64,000 bases of DNA from JANNYA01 sp031409855. GTDB lineage: Bacteria; Pseudomonadota; Gammaproteobacteria; Xanthomonadales; SZUA-5. The notes beneath the pieces were generated by a model, which did not search any database, was not told the origin of the DNA, and saw only the letters and a list, made by a program, of their open reading frames with translations. A program made the translations under genes and the position numbers. Position 1 is the first letter of the stretch. Every line of letters starts with the position of its first letter. Positions 35,167 through 44,142 of the stretch are shown in pieces. The stretch lies in assembly GCA_031409855.1 (NCBI GenBank), contig JANNYA010000199.1, positions 1 through 64,000 on the forward strand, given 5' to 3'.

Positions 35167-36105
35167 ATGACTCGAACGTATCATCTGTACTCCACGCTTG
35201 CCATCGCGCTGCTTTTAGCGGGTTGCCAAAACGCAGCGACACGCATTGCACCTGCTGCCACTGCGACCAAACCCGTGCCTGAAGTCGCGTATTACTGCGC
35301 CAACTGTGCGCTATTAGCCAGCCGTGAATCAGCGCCGCTACAGATATACGCTGCGGTGTTTAAATATACCTTCGATGTAGCTTCTGGCACCCTCCAAGGC
35401 ATGAGCGCGTCGCAAGAGCCCTTGGATGCTGAGCGCACCGAGGACACAGCCTGTGCCGTGTCTGGCTCAAAAACTAATGACAGCGCGATGGATTTCCGAC
35501 GTACCGGGATCTTCATCGTCGGCGGAACGCTGGTGTCGGTGGATTCGCCGAGCGTTGGCAAGATCGCGATAGAGCAGCTCCAGCCGGAGAGCGGTGCGGT
35601 ACTCTTTGCCGGCAGCAAAAGCGATGCCGATGAATTTCAGCCTTGCGTCGGCGCAACGTTGGCCGACTCGCCAAGTTATGAAGCTGCGATGCACTTGCCA
35701 CGCGATGCCGTTATTTCAATCCGGGTGGCGTCGCAATCGCGTCCGATCAAGCTGACATTGCCAGCGCAATTTAGCCCCTTCACCTATTTGCGCTATCGTG
35801 CCGGCGCCGTGATACCGGTACCGGCGCGGCTAGCGACGCTCAGCTACGACATACAAAAGCAGCGTGTGGTGTTGAGCTATCGCAGCGTTTTTGCCAAGGA
35901 TTCAGCCGTCAGAAAACTAGATTTGCGTGCAGTTTTTCCTGCGTCTTTGGGTGGCGCGCCGGGCGAATATGAATCTGTGGCACGTTTCACGGAGCGCTCG
36001 CAGGCCATTTTGGCCGATCTGGATCAATGCCCGCCATTTTTGGTGACAGGCGAACCCTGCGCCGATCCGAACCGTAAACCCAACCCAGGTATTTTTGCGC
36101 AGTAG
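35167..36105 (+). CDS. Lipoprotein of unknown function
   Basis: A 312-residue exported lipoprotein; the lipobox LLLAGC places the lipidated Cys at position 20. An early CxxC occurs in YYCANCALLA. The rest is beta-rich with scattered Cys, and I recognise no family. The ATG at 35167 is chosen for its AAGGAAG site and signal peptide. It stands alone between the second PhaB-like gene and a repeat-bearing intergenic region. Confidence 0.7.
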   Translation: MTRTYHLYSTLAIALLLAGCQNAATRIAPAATATKPVPEVAYYCANCALLASRESAPLQIYAAVFKYTFDVASGTLQGMSASQEPLDAERTEDTACAVSGSKTNDSAMDFRRTGIFIVGGTLVSVDSPSVGKIAIEQLQPESGAVLFAGSKSDADEFQPCVGATLADSPSYEAAMHLPRDAVISIRVASQSRPIKLTLPAQFSPFTYLRYRAGAVIPVPARLATLSYDIQKQRVVLSYRSVFAKDSAVRKLDLRAVFPASLGGAPGEYESVARFTERSQAILADLDQCPPFLVTGEPCADPNRKPNPGIFAQ

Positions 36106-36157
36106 TGTTGAATTGTTGGGGCCATCATTTTGGGCCACCATTTCTTTGGTCAACTTG

Positions 36158-36379
36158 GGGTGCCATTCAAACTGAAGGGGAATCTCGGTAGTTTTCGCTG
36201 ATTGGAATTTATTGGGGCGACAGCGCACTGAGTTCGTCATTCCCGCGTGCTTTTGGCGGGAATCCAGGGAGCCTGTTCTGGCGTTGCACCATTGCAATTC
36301 GCTGTACTTTGCGCAAGTGCAGGCTGGATCCCCGACTAAAACATTCGGGGATGACGATCCTTCAGTTTAAATGGCACCC
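36158..36379. repeat. Nested palindromic element, candidate MITE/REP composite
   Basis: The outer arms 36158-36178 and 36359-36379 are 21-base inverted repeats (GGGTGCCATTCAAACTGAAG type) with one mismatch. Within them, 36235-36267 and 36324-36356 are each hairpins (CATTCCCGC../..GCGGGAATCCAG and CTGGATCCCCG../..CGGGGATGACG) that together form a second inverted pair. A shorter relative of the inner part occurs at 61936-62023. The surrounding 36106-36485 interval contains no gene. The whole could fold into a long branched hairpin. Confidence 0.75.
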
Positions 36380-36485
36380 GTCAACTTACAAAAACTTGCT
36401 TTGGCGCGCAGATTATTCGAGTAGCGCGCACCCGAATAGCCCGATAGACTCTTAAGCACGAAATCACTCTCGCTTTTATTCGCCT

Positions 36486-38834
36486 ATGGCCGCTCCGCCC
36501 GTCGAAATTCCCGGTTACCAACTGCACCGAGCGCTAGGCGAGGGCGGCATGGCCACGGTATTTTTGGCGACACAGCTATCCCTTGATCGCAAAGTTGCGA
36601 TCAAGATTTTGCGTACTGAAAATGATGACGACCCGGAACGCACCGAGCGGCGTTTTTTGCGTGAAGGCCGAATCCTAGCGAAGATCACGCATCGCAATGT
36701 TTGCGGTATTTATGACATCGCCAAAGTCGGCAATGTCGCCTACATCGCGATGGAGTTTTTAGATGGCGGTACGTTAGTAGACCGCCAACGCGATGGCATT
36801 GCCGTCGGCGAATCCATTGCGATTGTGGTGCAGGTGGCCAGCGCGCTGCAAGAAGCGCACAACCAGGGCATTGTGCACCGGGATTTGAAGCCTGCAAACG
36901 TGATGATGCGCGGCGGCAAAGTGCCGGTGCTGACCGATTTTGGTATCGCGCGCGAACTGGCTAGCCACCAAACCCGGATCACCACCGAAAACATGATTGT
37001 CGGTACGCCGGTGTATATGAGCCCCGAGCAAGTCACGGGCGGTGAGATCGATGTGCGCAGCGATATTTATTCGCTCGGCATTATGTTTTATGAGCTGCTG
37101 GTCGGTAAAGCGCCGTATTTGGGCGATAACCCGATCCAAGTCTGCATGCAGCATTTGACCTCGCCGGTGCCGACGCTACCGCCTGAGTTAGACGAGATCA
37201 ACCCGGTATTGTCGCGCATGTTGGCGAAAAAGGCTGAGGATCGCTACGCCACGATGGCTGAATTCACGCACGCGCTGCGCGATGTGTTCGTGCATTCCAT
37301 GCAGCTGCGCGCCAAGGCTGAGCTGGCGCCGAACCAACCTTGGACCGAACAGCTGCGGCAAATGGGGTTTTCTTTTGACACCATGCGCGATGGCGAGCTT
37401 AATGCCAAGCTGCGCCAACAGCAGGCGGCGCTGAATGCCAATCGGGAAGCGGATCGGGAAGTGGATCGGCGAGTTACCCCCTTACCCGCCGCTGCTGTCG
37501 AATTTGCTGCGCCGTCCAGCCGAAACGCAGCGGCTAACAAAAAGCCATGGCTGGCGATTGCGGCAGCGGCAGCGCTTGGTATCGGCGCGATTGGCTACTT
37601 CGCATTGCGCGATAGCAGTGGCGGCAAGGCCGGGCGCTATCAACTGCAAGGCATGGCAGCGACCTTTGATGAACAAATCGCGCGCGACGCGCTGTTTGAA
37701 CCCATTGACGACAACGCCGCGCAAACCATCACTGATATGCGTGATGTTAGCGATAAAAGCGCGATCACCAAAGCCCGTGTTGATAAGTTGCTTGAGGTCG
37801 TGAATCAAAAGTTAGACGCGTTGATCGTGGCGGAAAAATTTGATGACGCGCAAACGCTTTATACGCTGGCATTGAATGCGGAACTGTTTAGTCAAAAGCA
37901 AGCTGAAGCGCTGCAATTGCGCATTAGTAATAGCCGCAGTTTGATTGCCAACAAAGCCCTGATTGACGCGCAGCTGGCAACAGTTGCCGCCGCACTCAAG
38001 CAAAACTCAACGCCAACTGAGCTATTCACCGAGCTTGAGGCGCTACGCAAGCTGGTGGCAGCGGACGATGCACGCTTGGGCGCGATGGAGCGCGATGTCG
38101 GTGTGAAAATTCTTGGACAGTACGAAATCGCGTTGCAAAATAATGATTTGGACGGTGCGCAAGTGATTTTGGCGGCGATGCTGGAAAAGCTGCCGCGTTT
38201 TCCCGAGCTGGCGCGCTATCAAAGTGAGCTGCGCGAACGACAAGCCAAATTAGGTGTGGCAAGCCGCATGGCGCGGATTAGATCTTTGATTGCCAGCACG
38301 CCGTTGAAACTCGATTCGATCACATTGGCCGCGACCGGCATTAGCGCGTTGGCGTTGAGCAATCCCTCGGATGAACTAGCCGCGTTGAAAGTGCAGCTTT
38401 TAACTGTCGCCAATGCCTCTGCATTGCGCAGCTTGGAACAAAACAACGATATCAAAGCGGCGCAGGCAACGATAAGTGCGCTGGGCGAATTTGCGCGTGA
38501 TGATGCAGTCCGGCCGGCGCGCATGCGCATTTTGGCGGCTGTGGATGCCGCGCAATTCACGGAACGCAGCGGCACCGTTGTGATCGACACCGCGCCGTAC
38601 AGCAAAGTGCTTGCAATTACCGATGCCAGCGGGAAAGCGATCCCGATTCCGGCACCGGGCGTCACGCCGCTGAGCCTGGTGTTGCTCGAAGGCCAATACC
38701 GGGTCGAGCTAAGCAACGCCTTGGGTGAAAGTAAAAATGTCCAGGTATCGGTCGCCCGCAAAGTGACCACGGAATCGCCGCACATCTTGTACGCCTCAAA
38801 AAGCGATGACTACCTGCGCGAGGCTGGCTACTGA
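36486..38834 (+). CDS. Transmembrane Ser/Thr protein kinase (PknB-like)
   Basis: A 782-residue Hanks-type kinase. The N-terminal kinase domain (about 10-270) has GEGGMATVF, Lys40 in VAIKIL, HRDLKPANV with Asp133, DFG at 151-153 and a MSPEQ activation-loop end. A juxtamembrane linker, a single membrane helix at about 354-374 and a roughly 400-residue extracytoplasmic helical region follow. The far C-terminus (GTVVIDTAPYSKVL) resembles a PEGA-type fold. No PASTA repeats are visible. The stop overlaps the start of the secreted partner gene. Confidence 0.93.
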   Translation: MAAPPVEIPGYQLHRALGEGGMATVFLATQLSLDRKVAIKILRTENDDDPERTERRFLREGRILAKITHRNVCGIYDIAKVGNVAYIAMEFLDGGTLVDRQRDGIAVGESIAIVVQVASALQEAHNQGIVHRDLKPANVMMRGGKVPVLTDFGIARELASHQTRITTENMIVGTPVYMSPEQVTGGEIDVRSDIYSLGIMFYELLVGKAPYLGDNPIQVCMQHLTSPVPTLPPELDEINPVLSRMLAKKAEDRYATMAEFTHALRDVFVHSMQLRAKAELAPNQPWTEQLRQMGFSFDTMRDGELNAKLRQQQAALNANREADREVDRRVTPLPAAAVEFAAPSSRNAAANKKPWLAIAAAAALGIGAIGYFALRDSSGGKAGRYQLQGMAATFDEQIARDALFEPIDDNAAQTITDMRDVSDKSAITKARVDKLLEVVNQKLDALIVAEKFDDAQTLYTLALNAELFSQKQAEALQLRISNSRSLIANKALIDAQLATVAAALKQNSTPTELFTELEALRKLVAADDARLGAMERDVGVKILGQYEIALQNNDLDGAQVILAAMLEKLPRFPELARYQSELRERQAKLGVASRMARIRSLIASTPLKLDSITLAATGISALALSNPSDELAALKVQLLTVANASALRSLEQNNDIKAAQATISALGEFARDDAVRPARMRILAAVDAAQFTERSGTVVIDTAPYSKVLAITDASGKAIPIPAPGVTPLSLVLLEGQYRVELSNALGESKNVQVSVARKVTTESPHILYASKSDDYLREAGY

Positions 38835-39991
38835 TGCAGGTCTTGCTTATCATGTCGAGAAATTTAAGTTTTAGGAGCGGCTGTTTGCTGTTCGCGCTGC
38901 TAATCGCGCCACTGAGTTACGCCGACTTCAAAGACGCCTATAAAGATGGCGTAAGCGCCTACGAGGATCAAAATTGGGCGTTGGTAGAAAGCAAAATGCG
39001 CGAAGCTCTGAGCGGGGAACCCACGCCGCAAGCCAAGGTTCGCCTGTATGGCATGCGTTTTGAGCCCTATATTCCGCATCACTACCTAGCACTTGCCGCC
39101 AGCGCCAGAAATAATTGTGCAGCCGCACTTGCTGCGCTGAGTAGCGCCGGTCATCAATCCGCATTGGCAGCCGCGCGCGACGCCGCCGCGTTGCTTGCGG
39201 TGGAACAGCAGATTAAAAAGCGCTGTCAAAATGCCGCCCCCAGCGTTCCACCGCCCGCGTTGCCAGTGCCAACGCAGCCCATTGCACTGCCGCCCGTTAC
39301 CGCACCCGTCGTAAAACCGCCCGTCGCCGTGCAGACGCCAATTCAAACGCCAGTTCAAACGGCGGCGCCTACACCGGTGACGCCCGCTGCAGCGGCACCA
39401 ACCCTAGCTAGTGATGAGATAGCTCGCGTACGCAACGCCGTGCAGGCACTCAAGCGCGAACTTAGTGCGGCGCGCAGCACCTTTGCGAAGCCTGAGCTTG
39501 CCGCCGCCGCCGGTGCTAAAACCGCAGAGCTAAATGCGCTGGAATCAGACGCGCTGCGCTTAGGGCAAGACCTGGAACGCGCAATAGCCAACGTCGATGC
39601 GGCGCTATTAGGCCGCACCGGCAGTGCCGCAAACGCCGCCAGTGCACGCGCAACCGCGTTGAAGCTTGCTGCCAACGCTGCGCTTGCAGCAGCAGCACCG
39701 CTTGCGCGCGCGGCGGCACCCGCTGTGTTGGCACAAATCGCCAAGTCCTTCTTCGGTGGTGACTTCAAAGCTGCCGCGCAAACCAACGTTGAAAGCCTTC
39801 AGGGCAAAGCGCTGGCGCACGCGCTGCTGGTGCGCGCCGCCGCCCGCTATTCCATGTATGTAGCGCAGGGCGAAAGCAAAGCCGAGCAGCTAAACGCCGT
39901 CAAAGCCGATTTGAGCCGCGCCAAAAGTGTGGATGCGACGGTGCGGCCCAGTGCGAAATATTTTTCACCGCGTTTGCTTGCGCTGTATTGA
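38834..39991 (+). CDS. Exported Ala-rich protein coupled to the kinase
   Basis: A 385-residue protein whose start overlaps the kinase stop by one base, so translation is very likely coupled. A signal peptide (LLFALLIAPLSYA) precedes a small helical domain with FKDAYKDGVSAYEDQNW (about 30-125), resembling a TPR-like helical pair, then a Pro/Thr/Gln-rich linker (about 135-190) and an Ala-rich coiled-coil region to the C-terminus. I recognise no family. The context suggests it works with the kinase, perhaps as its extracytoplasmic input or substrate; that is inference. Confidence 0.75.
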   Translation: MQVLLIMSRNLSFRSGCLLFALLIAPLSYADFKDAYKDGVSAYEDQNWALVESKMREALSGEPTPQAKVRLYGMRFEPYIPHHYLALAASARNNCAAALAALSSAGHQSALAAARDAAALLAVEQQIKKRCQNAAPSVPPPALPVPTQPIALPPVTAPVVKPPVAVQTPIQTPVQTAAPTPVTPAAAAPTLASDEIARVRNAVQALKRELSAARSTFAKPELAAAAGAKTAELNALESDALRLGQDLERAIANVDAALLGRTGSAANAASARATALKLAANAALAAAAPLARAAAPAVLAQIAKSFFGGDFKAAAQTNVESLQGKALAHALLVRAAARYSMYVAQGESKAEQLNAVKADLSRAKSVDATVRPSAKYFSPRLLALY

Positions 39992-40083
39992 AAATTGTAT
40001 TCGCCTAGCGTAAGTGAATTTTGGTGTCTGACGCTGTGCGCTTACTGCGCTAAACTAGCTCAAGTGCAACAGCAGGAACTGCA

Positions 40084-40656
40084 ATGTCGAGCGCCTTAAA
40101 AAACCCCCATGTCAGCGAAGCTGACTACCTAAGCGCCGAGCTAAGCAGCCGGGACAAACATGAATATGTCAGCGGGCAGGTATTTGCGATGTCGGGTACG
40201 TCGATTCGACACAATCAAATTGCCGTGAATATTTTGTTCGCTCTACGCTCAAGCGCATCAAATCAATGTCGGGTTTCAATTGCTGATGTCAAATTCAAAG
40301 CCAAACAGCTGTATTACTATCCTGACGTGATGGTGTCGTGTGCACCGCAGTCGGACGAGTATTGCGAATCTCAGCCTTGTTTGATTGTTGAAGTATTAAG
40401 CGAATCAACCGAAAGCGTAGATCGTGGCGAAAAGCTGCATAACTACCAAAAAGCGCCCGAACTTGACGCTTATTTGCTGGTGTCGCAAAAAGAGCGCCGG
40501 GTGGATGTATTCAAACGCAGCGGCGCATTTTGGCGCTTTGAAAGCGTGACGGATGGCGGTGAAATTGAGCTGAGCTGCCCAGAAATGACGCTTACGCTGG
40601 ATGCAATTTATCTAGGCGTCGAGGTTGGCGCCGAGGGCGCATTGCGTGCAGGCTGA
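40084..40656 (+). CDS. Uma2-family (DUF820) putative nuclease
   Basis: A 190-residue protein of the Uma2 family, which has a PD-(D/E)xK nuclease-like fold. The expected elements are YYYPDVMV followed by LIVEVLSEST, and a Lys in GEKLHNYQK. The biological role of Uma2 proteins in non-cyanobacterial genomes is unknown, and they are often associated with mobile DNA. The ATG has an AGGA site. It opens the accessory stretch at 40-44 kb. Confidence 0.85.
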   Translation: MSSALKNPHVSEADYLSAELSSRDKHEYVSGQVFAMSGTSIRHNQIAVNILFALRSSASNQCRVSIADVKFKAKQLYYYPDVMVSCAPQSDEYCESQPCLIVEVLSESTESVDRGEKLHNYQKAPELDAYLLVSQKERRVDVFKRSGAFWRFESVTDGGEIELSCPEMTLTLDAIYLGVEVGAEGALRAG

Positions 40657-40705
40657 GGCTGTCAAGCTTTACTAGAATACCAAGTCAAGCGCACTGAGCG
40701 TCGCG

Positions 40706-41092
40706 TTATTGCCCGGCAGGCGGTTGCCAAAGCTCAACTTTATTGCCCTCTGGATCAATGACCCAGGCGAACTTGCCGTATTCGGAATCGTCGATTTTGT
40801 CTAGAACATTGCAGCCTTCTTCACGTAAGACTTTAACCAGCGCGTGTAGATCATCGACCCGATAATTGACCATAAACGTTGCAGTGCTGGGCGCAAACTG
40901 CTCACCCTGTGCTGCGCCTATCGACCAGATCGTGGTGCCAGCGCATGGTTTGCCGTCACTATCCGCCCAAGTGAACGCAGTACCACCCCAGGCTTGGACA
41001 TCAATTCCAAGATGGCGCTTGTACCAAGCCTGCAGCGCCGGTGCGTCTTTGGCTTTAAAGAAAATGCCGCCAATACCTGTGACTCGTTTCAT
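40706..41092 (-). CDS. VOC-family (glyoxalase/dioxygenase-like) protein
   Basis: A 128-residue vicinal-oxygen-chelate fold protein. It begins ITGI-type (RVTGIGGIFFKAKD) and ends in FAWVIDPEGNKVELWQP, the classical second half of the fold with a metal-binding Glu. The substrate cannot be told. The ATG at 41092 with an AAGGAA site is preferred over an upstream in-frame codon 27 residues earlier. Confidence 0.85.
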   Translation of the reverse strand: MKRVTGIGGIFFKAKDAPALQAWYKRHLGIDVQAWGGTAFTWADSDGKPCAGTTIWSIGAAQGEQFAPSTATFMVNYRVDDLHALVKVLREEGCNVLDKIDDSEYGKFAWVIDPEGNKVELWQPPAGQ

Positions 41093-41144
41093 GGAAATTC
41101 CTTGGTAGGGTGGTGAGTGCGCATTCTGCGACTCAATTTTCGAG

Positions 41145-41405
41145 CTAGCTAAGCAACTTATCGTAGTCTGCATGGCTGCCTATCCAAAACCACTGCACGC
41201 CTTCTGACACGGGGACGCCAAGTGCGCGATAGCCTAGATTCACGCGAACACTTCGAAATGCACCGTTTTTGACTGGTTTGAAATGCAACGATGGATGCGT
41301 TGGGTCTTGTTTAAGTAATTCGTGGCTTTCGCGTGCAATTTTCTGAACGTCGGCGGGAAGTGCATTGAAACAGTGCCAGAACTTTGCTGAAGCAAGATGT
41401 TTCAA
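41145..41405 (-). CDS. Type II toxin, ParE/RelE-like
   Basis: An 86-residue small toxin that probably inhibits translation or gyrase. It fits the family with FNALPADVQKIAR, HPSLHFKPV, a central SVRVNLGYRALGV and a C-terminal WFWIGSHADYDKL. It lies after its antitoxin on the minus strand, overlapping by four bases. Length and motif order indicate an intact gene. Confidence 0.8.
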   Translation of the reverse strand: MKHLASAKFWHCFNALPADVQKIARESHELLKQDPTHPSLHFKPVKNGAFRSVRVNLGYRALGVPVSEGVQWFWIGSHADYDKLLS

Positions 41406-41602
41406 AGTTCAGTAGCTTTGCCATTTTGGTAGTCCGCTAACGCTTCAGCGGCAAGCGCGTCCAGTTTTCCTGTCACAGCATCCCGTTCAATCTGAGCATC
41501 CCAGGCTGATTCATTAAACTGTGCAAACCAGCGACGGAACTCAGCAAGCTCGGCATAAGGAAGCCTTTCAACGGCTTGTTCTATGGCGTAAACGGTGGTC
41601 AT
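41402..41602 (-). CDS. Antitoxin of the ParE/RelE-like pair
   Basis: A 66-residue antitoxin. The helical stretch YAELAEFRRWFAQFNES followed by AWDAQIERDAVTGKLD and ALADYQNGKATEL is the typical layout of these short antitoxins, with the C-terminus wrapping the toxin. The ATG at 41602 is chosen because an upstream start adds an unrelated N-terminus. It precedes the toxin, the order common in these modules. Confidence 0.8.
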   Translation of the reverse strand: MTTVYAIEQAVERLPYAELAEFRRWFAQFNESAWDAQIERDAVTGKLDALAAEALADYQNGKATEL

Positions 41603-41694
41603 GGCTATGCCTCTAAGAAATTCCCTACAGATCATACTTCAACTGCATTTATCCGCTAGCTAAAATGCCGCAATTGGCAGATTTCTAAACCGGT

Positions 41695-42096
41695 CTACGG
41701 GACATAAACGAGGTAAACCCTGAAGCTATAGTCACAAGCGCATTCCACGACTTTAACCTCAAGTACTAGATCACTCCGGCCTTCCTCTTGCGTCCAGAGA
41801 TCAACTAGCACATTCCAATGTTCACCCATCCACTGCGCACAAGACGTTTCCCAAGTCGCGCCAGGGAGTTCTATCAATGTTGCACCGTAGTCTAAAACGT
41901 TTGCCTTAATTTGCTCAGCAAGCTCGTTCGTTATGGCCGAAACGCCCGAAACGGGAGCGGTAAGTGCGTAGTCGCCTCGAACGAAAGCGCGAACGATATC
42001 GCTAAGAACGCCGCGCCAAGATGTAGCTACGGGATGTGCGGTGCGCTCGTCTTTTATTGCGCGGGGAACTGATTCATTTTTGTTGTCAACTGGCAT
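41695..42096 (-). CDS. DUF7668-like protein
   Basis: A 133-residue soluble protein with the pattern WETSCAQWMG, HWNVLVDLWTQEEGRSDLVL and a terminal VYLVYVP that I associate with the DUF7668 family. The function is unknown. It is in a run of minus-strand accessory genes with no close partner and no signal peptide. Confidence 0.55.
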   Translation of the reverse strand: MPVDNKNESVPRAIKDERTAHPVATSWRGVLSDIVRAFVRGDYALTAPVSGVSAITNELAEQIKANVLDYGATLIELPGATWETSCAQWMGEHWNVLVDLWTQEEGRSDLVLEVKVVECACDYSFRVYLVYVP

Positions 42097-42109
42097 TTAG
42101 CTTGTAACT

Positions 42110-42652
42110 CTAAAGTGCACATTCCGTTTGAGTGACGCCGGGATTTTTCTCTAAATATCCTGGGCGCGTTTTTGCATACGCTTCATGTATCAGGCTTATA
42201 TTGCGCTTGAAAAACCAAAGCACTCGTGAGTTTCGGGTTATGTGCCTTGAATCTGAGCGCTTAGGGCTTTCAAACACCGCAGACCAACCCGATGGCAGCG
42301 GCAAATAGTGTCCCCAACCGGCTTCGAGAACTGAGTGAAGCCCGCCTGCTTGATCAACTTGCTTGAGTGTTGATCCAACGGCAATACCTTCCGGTGATCG
42401 AAAGCTCGGATCGGCGGTTTCAATATATGCAACGCGATTCAAAGCATCAAATCCCAGAACAAAAATCTGCCCGTTCTCCTTGAATCGTTTAGACGGTAAT
42501 GACTCCGAAGGCGACACTAAAACACGTCCGAGCGGTTCAAAACCAACGACCTTTGGACAAGGTGAATTGAAATAAGAGCCAAGTTCTGGCAGCGCGGAAG
42601 CCTTTTGACAACTCAATACAAAAATAATCAATAAAGCTGCGTAGCGCATCAT
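42110..42652 (-). CDS. Exported protein of unknown function
   Basis: A 180-residue protein with an N-terminal signal (ALLIIFVLSCQKASA) that could be read as a signal peptide or a weak lipobox (LSCQ). The rest shows no recognised family. It overlaps the stop of the cystathionine synthase/lyase gene by four bases (ATGA), so it is probably cotranslated with it, but no functional link is evident. Confidence 0.6.
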   Translation of the reverse strand: MMRYAALLIIFVLSCQKASALPELGSYFNSPCPKVVGFEPLGRVLVSPSESLPSKRFKENGQIFVLGFDALNRVAYIETADPSFRSPEGIAVGSTLKQVDQAGGLHSVLEAGWGHYLPLPSGWSAVFESPKRSDSRHITRNSRVLWFFKRNISLIHEAYAKTRPGYLEKNPGVTQTECAL

Positions 42653-43815
42653 GGCCCTGACAAAGCCTGCGCCAAATCCGCAATCAAATCATCGACATGC
42701 TCCAAGCCCACGGACAGTCGAAGCAAATTATCTGGCGTGGTGCTGGTTGGCCCTTCAACCGATTGCCGGTGCTCGACCAAGCTTTCGGTGCTGCCTAAAC
42801 TAGTGGCATTGGTGAAAAGTTTTAAGCGACTGGCAACTTCAATTGCGCGGGCTCGATCGCCTTTGACCTGCAAGCTCAACATTCCGCCAAAGCGCCGCAT
42901 TTGCTGCACAGCGATTTGATGCCCGGCATGGCTAGCTAAACCTGGGTAATGCGTTTTTTCGACGTTGGGATGCTTTTCCAAAAATGCGGCGATTTTTTCA
43001 GCGCTGTCACAATGCCATGCCAGCCTGCAGGGCAGGGTGCGGATGCCGCGTAACGTCAGCCACGCCGCGAACGGTGATGCGGTACCGCCGAGCAATTTGC
43101 GCAGCTCAAACAAGCGTGCGCGCAGTGCGCCGTCGCGGGTGATCAAGCTGCCGCCCATGTTATCGCTGTGGCCGGATAGGTATTTTGTCGTCGAATGCAG
43201 CACCACGTCGGCACCCAAATCCAGCGGTTTTAATAAAATAGGCGTGGCAAAGGTCGCGTCCACCACGCTTTTGGCGCCAGCGGCTTTTGCCATACCTGCG
43301 ACGAATGCGACATCGGTGACTTTAATCAGCGGGTTCGACGGCGTTTCCATCCAAACCAATGCGGTCGGCTGCGTTAACGCAGCTTGCACGGCGGCGCGGT
43401 CGGTTAAATCCACCAGCACACAACGCAAGCCCATGCGCCCACCTTCATCGACAAAGAGTTTGCGGATGGCAAAGTAGGTATCGTCGGCTAAAATGACCCG
43501 ATCACCCGGCTTTAGGGTGTGCAGCATGGCCGCCGCTGCCGCTAAACCAGTGGCAAAAAACAGCGCTTCACCGCCGCCTTCCAGTACGGCTAGGGCTGTT
43601 TCAAGCTGTTCTTGCGTCGGGTTGGTGTAACGCTGATATAAATACCCATCATTGAGCGCGCTATCGGCCGGGTGCTCGAACGTCGTCGCCATGTGGATTG
43701 GCTGACTCAGGCTTTTGGTTTGTGGGTCAACATGAAAGCCCGCGTGCACGGCTAGGGTTTCGATTTGGAGATTTGCGGATGGGCTTGCTGCTTTTGGATT
43801 AAGTAATTCAGTCAT
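42649..43815 (-). CDS. Cystathionine gamma-synthase/beta-lyase family PLP enzyme
   Basis: A 388-residue trans-sulfuration enzyme of the Cys/Met metabolism PLP family. The PLP Lys is in LHSTTKYLSGHSD (about residue 211), preceded by SVVDATFATP, and the substrate-phosphate loop region is LFFATGLAAAAAM. It could be a cystathionine gamma-synthase, a cystathionine beta-lyase or an O-acetylhomoserine sulfhydrylase; the sequence alone does not settle this. The ATG at 43815 is taken, a TTG two codons upstream being the alternative. It follows an XRE antitoxin gene by a few bases. Confidence 0.85.
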   Translation of the reverse strand: MTELLNPKAASPSANLQIETLAVHAGFHVDPQTKSLSQPIHMATTFEHPADSALNDGYLYQRYTNPTQEQLETALAVLEGGGEALFFATGLAAAAAMLHTLKPGDRVILADDTYFAIRKLFVDEGGRMGLRCVLVDLTDRAAVQAALTQPTALVWMETPSNPLIKVTDVAFVAGMAKAAGAKSVVDATFATPILLKPLDLGADVVLHSTTKYLSGHSDNMGGSLITRDGALRARLFELRKLLGGTASPFAAWLTLRGIRTLPCRLAWHCDSAEKIAAFLEKHPNVEKTHYPGLASHAGHQIAVQQMRRFGGMLSLQVKGDRARAIEVASRLKLFTNATSLGSTESLVEHRQSVEGPTSTTPDNLLRLSVGLEHVDDLIADLAQALSGP

Positions 43816-43822
43816 GGTCAAA

Positions 43823-44122
43823 TCAGGCAGCTAATTTTAGGGTCAATTTTGGTTCCAGACCTGCGCGGGCAGCAAGGCGCACTAATAGGTCTAGGCTGAA
43901 GTGTTTAATCTTGCCGCGTTTCATTTCGCTGACACGAGCTTGAGTCAAGCCAAGCAAATTTGCGGCGGCTTCTTGGGTCAAGCCACTGCGGGCAAACCAC
44001 TCTTGTAATCCGATCAACGCATCCGAACGCACCGTCATTTCAGCTGCTTTGTCAGTATCAAAAATGTCGTACATCACTCCGCGCGTATCGCCTTGGGTGC
44101 AGATGGGCATTTCTGTGGTCAT
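43823..44122 (-). CDS. XRE-family antitoxin (HigA-like)
   Basis: A 99-residue helix-turn-helix protein. The HTH spans about residues 48-72 (GLTQEAAANLLGLTQARVSEMKRG). It follows the RelE-like toxin by 20 bases, the toxin-first order typical of higBA. It would neutralise the toxin and repress the pair. Confidence 0.85.
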   Translation of the reverse strand: MTTEMPICTQGDTRGVMYDIFDTDKAAEMTVRSDALIGLQEWFARSGLTQEAAANLLGLTQARVSEMKRGKIKHFSLDLLVRLAARAGLEPKLTLKLAA

Positions 44123-44142
44123 TGTTGTCTCCTCAATTTTGC

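Noticed and set aside
36106..36485. Possible CRISPR-like spacing of repeats
   Set aside because: The repeats are inverted pairs with unequal spacers and only one unit of each, so it is a palindromic element and not an array.
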